The notes below the pieces were generated by a model, which saw only the letters and a list, made by a program, of their open reading frames with translations, did not search any database and was not told the DNA's origin. 64,000 nt of DNA, taken from the NCBI GenBank assembly GCA_963989385.1, contig OZ022508.1, positions 49,453,087 to 49,517,086 on the forward strand, read 5' to 3'. The DNA comes from Ctena decussata. Lineage: Eukaryota; Mollusca; Bivalvia; Lucinida; Lucinidae. Below, one piece after another: positions 59,496 through 64,000 of this stretch. Both the position numbers and the translations under genes were made by a program. Position 1 is the first letter of the stretch; the number at the start of each line of letters is the position of its first letter.

Positions 59496-59636
59496 ATGTC
59501 AGTCAGCTCCAGTATGAGCGGACTAACTCTGACAACACCGTCGATTTCTGACAGTTCACAGTCGTCTAACAAACGCCCAAAAAAGCGGACAAGGGACGAC
59601 GGAGACGTAGAAACCTCAAAGAGGAGGAAAACTTAG
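59496..59636 (+). pseudogene. Captured coding fragment with nuclear-localisation-like motif
   Basis: ATG opens 46 codons: a Ser/Thr-rich start (MSVSSSMSGLTLTTPSISDS), then a basic cluster NKRPKKRTRDDGD and SKRRKT before TAG. It lies in the palindrome spacer. Codon use and GC content differ from the surrounding repeat, so it looks like real coding ancestry, from a host gene or a mobile-element protein. Family unknown. Confidence 0.4.
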
Positions 59637-59678
59637 GAGCTATCCACTAGAAATTCACCTACTCTACAAAGATACTAG

Positions 59679-59870
59679 GGGTTATCTGTCGAAGTTAACA
59701 AGAACAAGACAATTAACGAGTTTCTAAGGGAATGTATAGAAAGAAACATCACACTATCTGGCCTTACGATCAACGGCCTATTCGTGCCAAAGACGACACC
59801 GACTTTACCAAAGCTTGGTATGACATACTCTCAGATTCTTCGAGACAGGGCTGAGTCACCAGTCACTACT
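59679..59870 (+). pseudogene. Second captured coding fragment in the palindrome spacer
   Basis: An open frame of about 64 codons (EVNKNKTINEFLRECIERNI, then TLSGLTINGLFVPKTT and so on to LRDRAES) begins after an in-frame TAG at 59676. It runs into the R2 repeat, where the sequence is no longer coding. It may be a downstream exon of the same source as 59496-59636, the gap being intron or damage. Not recognised. Confidence 0.38.
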
Positions 59871-60117
59871 TTCTTCTTTTATGCATCTGATTGACATTAA
59901 CTGTTAACAGATGCATGATTATCTAACACTCAGACTAAAACAGTATGCTTGACTGCTAAAAAGAGGTAATATCTCAAACAGCTACCATATACACAAATGT
60001 ATAGAATACGATACATTCAACTTTCAAAATGTGTGAATAACTTCTAAAGTACAAGCCATACAAACCTAATTTTGAGCTCTCTAGTAAGTGAATTTGGACA
60101 AAGAATTCAAATCTGGA

Positions 60118-60124
60118 TTTTTTT

Positions 60125-60163
<39 letters not shown>
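60118..60163. repeat. Homopolymer tract, T run then G run
   Basis: About 17 T followed by about 27 G and AGGGG. Its mirror C/A tract at 59259-59291 is much shorter, so length here is unreliable. Confidence 0.8.
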
Positions 60164-60165
<2 letters not shown>

Positions 60166-61079
60166 GGGGTCATGGGAATGAGGAGGGGTTAGAGAGAGTT
60201 AGGAACACTGATAAGATATCACAGCATGATCATCAATATTCTAAAAGGTACACGGTTGTTCCAATTGAGGAGCAGGCCAGGGTTATACAGATATGGAGCA
60301 GAGACTCAAACATCAGCTCAAACTACCAAAGGGAAATAACTCACAAAGTATAAAAGCAAGAGTTATCATTCATGTATGAGACTAATTGTCATGACCTGTT
60401 CTGCATATCTGTGAAGTACCATGAAAATATTTCAAAAGGTATTCAAAGCTATGGAGCGAACACCTAAAATCATCAAAGGGAAATAACTCAAAAAGTAAGA
60501 CAGCAGGAGTTGTCATTCTTGTTCGCGACACATCGTCATGACCTGTTCTACATATCTGTGAAGTATCATGAAAATATTCCAAAAGGTATTCAAGTTATAG
60601 AGCAGACATGAAATCATACCTAAAACTATCAAGGTAAAATAACTCAAAAAGTAAGAAAGCAAGAGTTGTCATTCTTGATTGCGACACACCGTCATGACCT
60701 GTTCTACATATCTGTGAAGTATCATGAAAATATTCCAAAGGGTATTCAAGTTACAGAGCGGACACTAATCTGACAAAAAAAACACCAAAGGGGAGATAAT
60801 TCAGAAAGTACAATAGGAAGAGTTACCATTCTTGTACGTGACACATCGTCATGACCTGTTCTACATAACTGTGAAGTATCATGAAAATATTCCAGAGGGT
60901 ATTCAAGATATAGAGTGGACAAGAAAATTGTTTATGGACGGACGGACGCCAGGCTCATCGCTATATCCCCCGAACCTTTCGGTCGGGGGATAAAAATGAT
61001 GAGTACCAAGTACTCATTAGTACACATTCTCTGGGCTATCATTCGGAAATAAAGAAAAGCTAGGTGAAGAGATATATAA

Positions 61080-61190
61080 GCCATCAACTTTCATTCTGAT
61101 TCTGTTACTTTGTGTAACTATATTCTTTGTATGTTGTAATGTGCATTTCTGTTAACAAAATGTTTATACCAAATAAAGAAAAGAAAATGT
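61080..61190 (+). mobile_element. LINE-like 3' tail
   Basis: TTTGTATGTTGTAATGTGCA, then CCAAATAAAGAAAAGAAAA, is a poly(A)-signal-bearing 3' end without a coding part. Confidence 0.35.
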
Positions 61191-61439
61191 CTTGAACTGG
61201 AAAACAAGCAAATCAGTTTTTCGGTAGAATATTTGATCTGACAGTTGAAGGTAATAAATTTTAATCACCTTCATTGCATTAGATAGCAGACACACACCGG
61301 TAGCATTTCACAATTTACTCTATGATCATGTCAACATGTCTTGCCTACATGAAAGCACATGAAGAGCTATTGTAGTACCCAAAGTTCATCAGCCGAGCTA
61401 TCCTTTATGATGACAGGTTTTGTTTCAACACTGACCCTC

Positions 61440-61650
61440 TGACACTGCCCAAGCAAAATAGTGACCATGGTTGAAGGTCTACAATGTTTCTTCATGGTCA
61501 ACCATCAAATACCATGAAAATTCAATATCTGTGGTATGGTTGACCATGATCGACCATGGTCATCCATGGTAGAAAAGAAGGTCAAAATTACTACTAAAGT
61601 TGACCATGGTCAACTGTCATAAAATTTCCAACTAACCATGGTTGAAAACA
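61440..61650. repeat. TTGACCATGGTCAA palindrome cluster
   Basis: At least six ACCATGGT or near copies occur within 210 bp, several as TTGACCATGGTCAA. GACCATGGTTGAAGG at the left and AACCATGGTTGAAAAC at the right suggest a small foldback element. Confidence 0.6.
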
Positions 61651-61731
61651 AGAGTTGTCAGAAGACAACAAAGCCTTACAGGAGGTTGACTCTCACAGCG
61701 ATGGTGATATTGAAAGGCTCATGTTCAAATG
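61643..61731 (+). mobile_element. 5' end of another tandem-core-like element
   Basis: ACAAGAG plus hairpin TTGTCAGAAGACAA has the same 5' design as the family I elements. It is interrupted after 90 nt by the Tc1/mariner-like insertion and seems to continue after 63852. Confidence 0.45.
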
Positions 61732-61733
61732 TA

Positions 61734-63850
61734 CAGCACCCTGCCAAAAGTGAGTCAACTTTTTAAAAATCCCATTGACTTACATGTATTTGTCAGTGTG
61801 CAAGAAAATTAACTGTCTTCTCAGCAGATTGCAATCAGGGCTCGGGAAAACCGGATTTCTTTCGGTCCCAGACCAAAATTCAGAAATTGGGACCGATTGG
61901 AAACAGCCCAAAGCCCCAAAAAATCGGTCCCATATTGGCCCGATACTTAGGAAATTTTCTCCGATTCGTCCGATAATTGTTACACACGGCCGTTTGATCT
62001 TGTCCCGACGTATGAAATATCGCCACTGTCTTTAAAATTCTAGCACGTGTCACAACTAATCGGATTAACGCAGGTGTTAGCCAGACGAAAAGACCGCCTA
62101 CGGGCCAATCGAGATTGTCCGTATGGAGCACTGAACCAGATGTCGGACTGCCTACCTGTCAATAACAAGTGTCATAATGACGCGCACTCTTACGACAGTC
62201 TACAAAACTTTGGGATGAAAGGTGACCATCTTTTTTCACGATCGCGAGAATGTAACTGACCTGTATGTGTAGGGCATATGCCTACTTCAAAAGTTTGTGA
62301 ATGTATCCATAACAGATGAATGCTGACGAATGTATTGACAAAGTCTGTCCGAAGTTCATTCATATTTGCATTTGCCCTTACAACGGATAGTCTTTCACGT
62401 TTCATACTGTCTGCAATGGAGTTTTTAGGAATACCAACCTATTCCGCGGAAAGTGTAGATTCAAAACGGAGATACATTGTTAATATTAATAGTCACTATT
62501 TCCGACGCATTATGGTCTACGCTCTTGTAAAAATTATACAATGATTTGAATAATTGACCTATAAAATATGAAAATGGAAACGTCCATTTCACCGTCATAT
62601 CGTCATGCAGACCAGTGCGAAAATAATGCCGATCAGTGCTCAAAAAAATAGCGCATTTTGTTCAGGGTCTACGCGATTATTATATTGGGTATAATACTTA
62701 CGGTAGCGTTGATATGCTCGTTTATGGGTCAAGCACGTTTTGTCTTTGATGTAAAGATAAACGACGCCGCTGTGAGTATAACGTACGCAGTGTCATTCTA
62801 ACTGTATGACGGCTAAAGGTACCTAAGTACACACACAGATGACTAACAATCGTATCAGCCAGCGCAACTAAGCAGTCGGATCGGTCTTTCTTGTTTGCAT
62901 CTAACATGAATAATAATGAACGGTGACCTAGCGACAACCGAATACTTCGGTGGAAGCTAGTCAATATACGCTCTTCACGCGTTCCTAAGTCACAATTTCC
63001 GACGCGGCCCATTCGGCGGCATTGGAGGGGTAATTATGCAATTTGGGTACGTTAAACAGTACAACCATCATAACTTGGGCGAGTTAATGCTCAGGACTTA
63101 CGTATTGTTCAAAAACAAACAGGAATGACCGTCAATTATAATGCAATGGGCTTGAACAGGTTGTCTCCCCTGTCCACCTGTCAATCAAGTGTGATGTCTT
63201 CTATCACGTCCGCTTTGCCTACGAACACGTTCTAGTCTTGGTATTTGCTTCTACATGCGTAGCTAAACGTCTTAAAATGTTTGAAACCAAGAACTCCACC
63301 AAACACAACAATGTACGACCATTGTACGGAAATCGGGATTAATTCATAGGAATTCGCTTGTTGTCATTAGTTTTCGTGACAGGTATCATTATTAGTTAGG
63401 TGATGACGTCATCGGCTGGACCGATTCATTTTTCAATATTTCCCGAGCCCTGATTGCAATGAAATATATACTGTAAGAAAGGTAGGTGAAAAAGGCAATA
63501 TACAAAAATTACTCAACAGCCTAAAGTCTTTAGTTTGTGAAAGACAACAGTTTATACAACACTGAAAATTTAGAAATACGAATTTTCCATTGACGTCAAT
63601 GGTAACGTCGCCATAAAACTGACAAAAATCAGGACCAACCGCATTTAAAATACTGCAGTTCAAATATGCGTCATTAGAAAATTAAATAAAATATGTTTTT
63701 ATTGCCATAATCATTAAGCTTTCTAATGGTATAATTTTTATTTCTATCCTATAGGCAGACTCAACACAGTTAATTTTCTTGCGTACTGAAAAATACATGT
63801 AAGTCTATGGGTTTTTTAGAAAAAGCTGACTCACTTTTGGCAAGGTACTG
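61734..63850. mobile_element. Tc1/mariner-like MITE, split by a nested hAT element
   Basis: CAGCACCCTGCCAAAAGTGA at the left mirrors TCACTTTTGGCAAGGTACTG at the right, with TA on both sides (61732-61733, 63851-63852). Homology of the arms continues for about 85 nt (GACTTACATGTATTT, AAGAAAATTAACTGT). Without the nested insert the element is about 490 bp. Confidence 0.8.
61836..63452. mobile_element. hAT element nested in the Tc1/mariner-like element
   Basis: CAGGGCTCGGGAAAA at the left mirrors TTTCCCGAGCCCTG at the right. ATTGCAAT at 61828-61835 and 63453-63460 is a perfect 8-bp target duplication. The 1617-bp interior has several short frames on both strands (for example 62722-63012 minus) but no recognisable transposase, so it is non-autonomous or decayed. 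Confidence 0.88.
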
Positions 63851-64000
63851 TATGTGAGTGTCATGTATAATGATTGCCATTAAGTTTACGTCAGTGAAGC
63901 ATAAAAATCTGTACATGGATGGTGATGTTAAAATGTTCTTGTCCATATATAAGTGTGTGCCAAGACTATCATGGCTCTAACCCATATAGGGACTGAGAAA

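Larger units (their letters stand above)
59016..60404. repeat. Large palindrome with ~430-bp arms
   Basis: The left arm 59016-59440 is the reverse complement of the right arm 59968-60404. Each arm encodes the same short frame in opposite orientation, and the C/A run on the left mirrors the T/G run on the right. The spacer of about 527 bp holds a coding fragment and the start of R2. The right arm runs on smoothly into the downstream core, so the left arm is the inverted duplicate. Confidence 0.88.
57752..60996 (+). mobile_element. Tandem-core element, family II, rearranged by a palindrome
   Basis: The 5' end is ACTAGACAATCACTAAAGGT as at 43344. The first core has about 180-bp units (TTTATGCACATGTTCAATGC at 58275, 58458, 58637, 58796, 58978). 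A second core at 60390-60930 has about 155-bp units (GTCATGACCTGTTCTACATA, AAGTATCATGAAAATATTCC). The 3' end is GGACGGACGGACGCC, hairpin ATCCCCCGA ... TCGGTCGGGGGAT, then AAAAA. The palindrome 59016-60404 sits between the two cores. Confidence 0.6.

Noticed and set aside
59067..60353. Two frames of 89 and 93 residues with nearly the same protein (59067-59336 minus, 60072-60353 plus)
   Set aside because: They are the two arms of one palindrome and read through A/C or T/G homopolymers (poly-Phe, poly-Gly). Not independent evidence of a gene.
61880..63012. Frames within the nested hAT element as transposase
   Set aside because: No zinc finger, catalytic acidic residues in context or hATC dimerisation motif could be recognised; frames are under 100 residues on both strands.

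Overview
This is AT-rich animal nuclear DNA, very probably from a bivalve mollusc. The reasons are split genes with short exons and very long introns, dense tRNA-derived SINEs, many small foldback DNA transposons, and several long tandem-core repeats. Those repeats end in GACGGACGG-type tracts and a hairpin followed by TAAAA, and carry the AAGGGAAATAACTC motif that I associate with molluscan repeats. The taxon is inferred from style, not proven. No rRNA, functional tRNA gene, CRISPR array or bacterial-type operon was seen.

Host gene. I can support one gene, the 3' end of a minus-strand gene. Four exons (46688-46830, 4379-4414, 3142-3301, 1684-2001) have consensus splice sites and join in compatible phases to encode a 218-residue C-terminal tail rich in Ser, Pro, Gly, Tyr and Asn. 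I do not recognise the protein. The intron of about 42 kb between the first two exons holds most of the window. A possible first exon of a same-strand transcript lies inside it at 30804-30909. Upstream of 46830 I found no further exon.

Layout. 0.3-9 kb: foldback elements, 3' exons, SINEs and a 1-kb hAT-like element with a decayed transposase exon. 9.7-24.8 kb: a stretch whose two ends are matching inverted repeats with subterminal ACACGGTG/CCACG motifs, possibly one 15-kb transposon; inside are a GGATATC palindrome cluster, four SINEs, several MITEs and a perfect 214-bp duplication. 24.8-34.2 kb: long tandem-core elements with 454-bp and 145-bp units. 34.9-41.6 kb: a 59-bp satellite, interrupted by two hAT-type insertions with clean target duplications and by a 46-bp palindromic minisatellite. 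42.6-46.4 kb: a MITE, another tandem-core element, a complete SINE, and an array of about thirty TTCnnGAA palindromes. 48.6-54.9 kb: a tandem-core element with two nested insertions. 56.2-57.1 kb: a 78-bp satellite. 57.5-61 kb: a tandem-core element containing a large palindrome with a captured coding fragment. 61.7-63.9 kb: a hAT element nested in a Tc1/mariner-like element.

The best candidate for something under-described is the set of tandem-core elements. They share one architecture: ACAAGA or ACTAGA plus a hairpin at the 5' end, a tandem core, a GGACGG tract, then a hairpin and TAAAA at the 3' end. This resembles non-autonomous Helitron2/HINE-like elements. The runner-up is the possible 15-kb inverted-end element.
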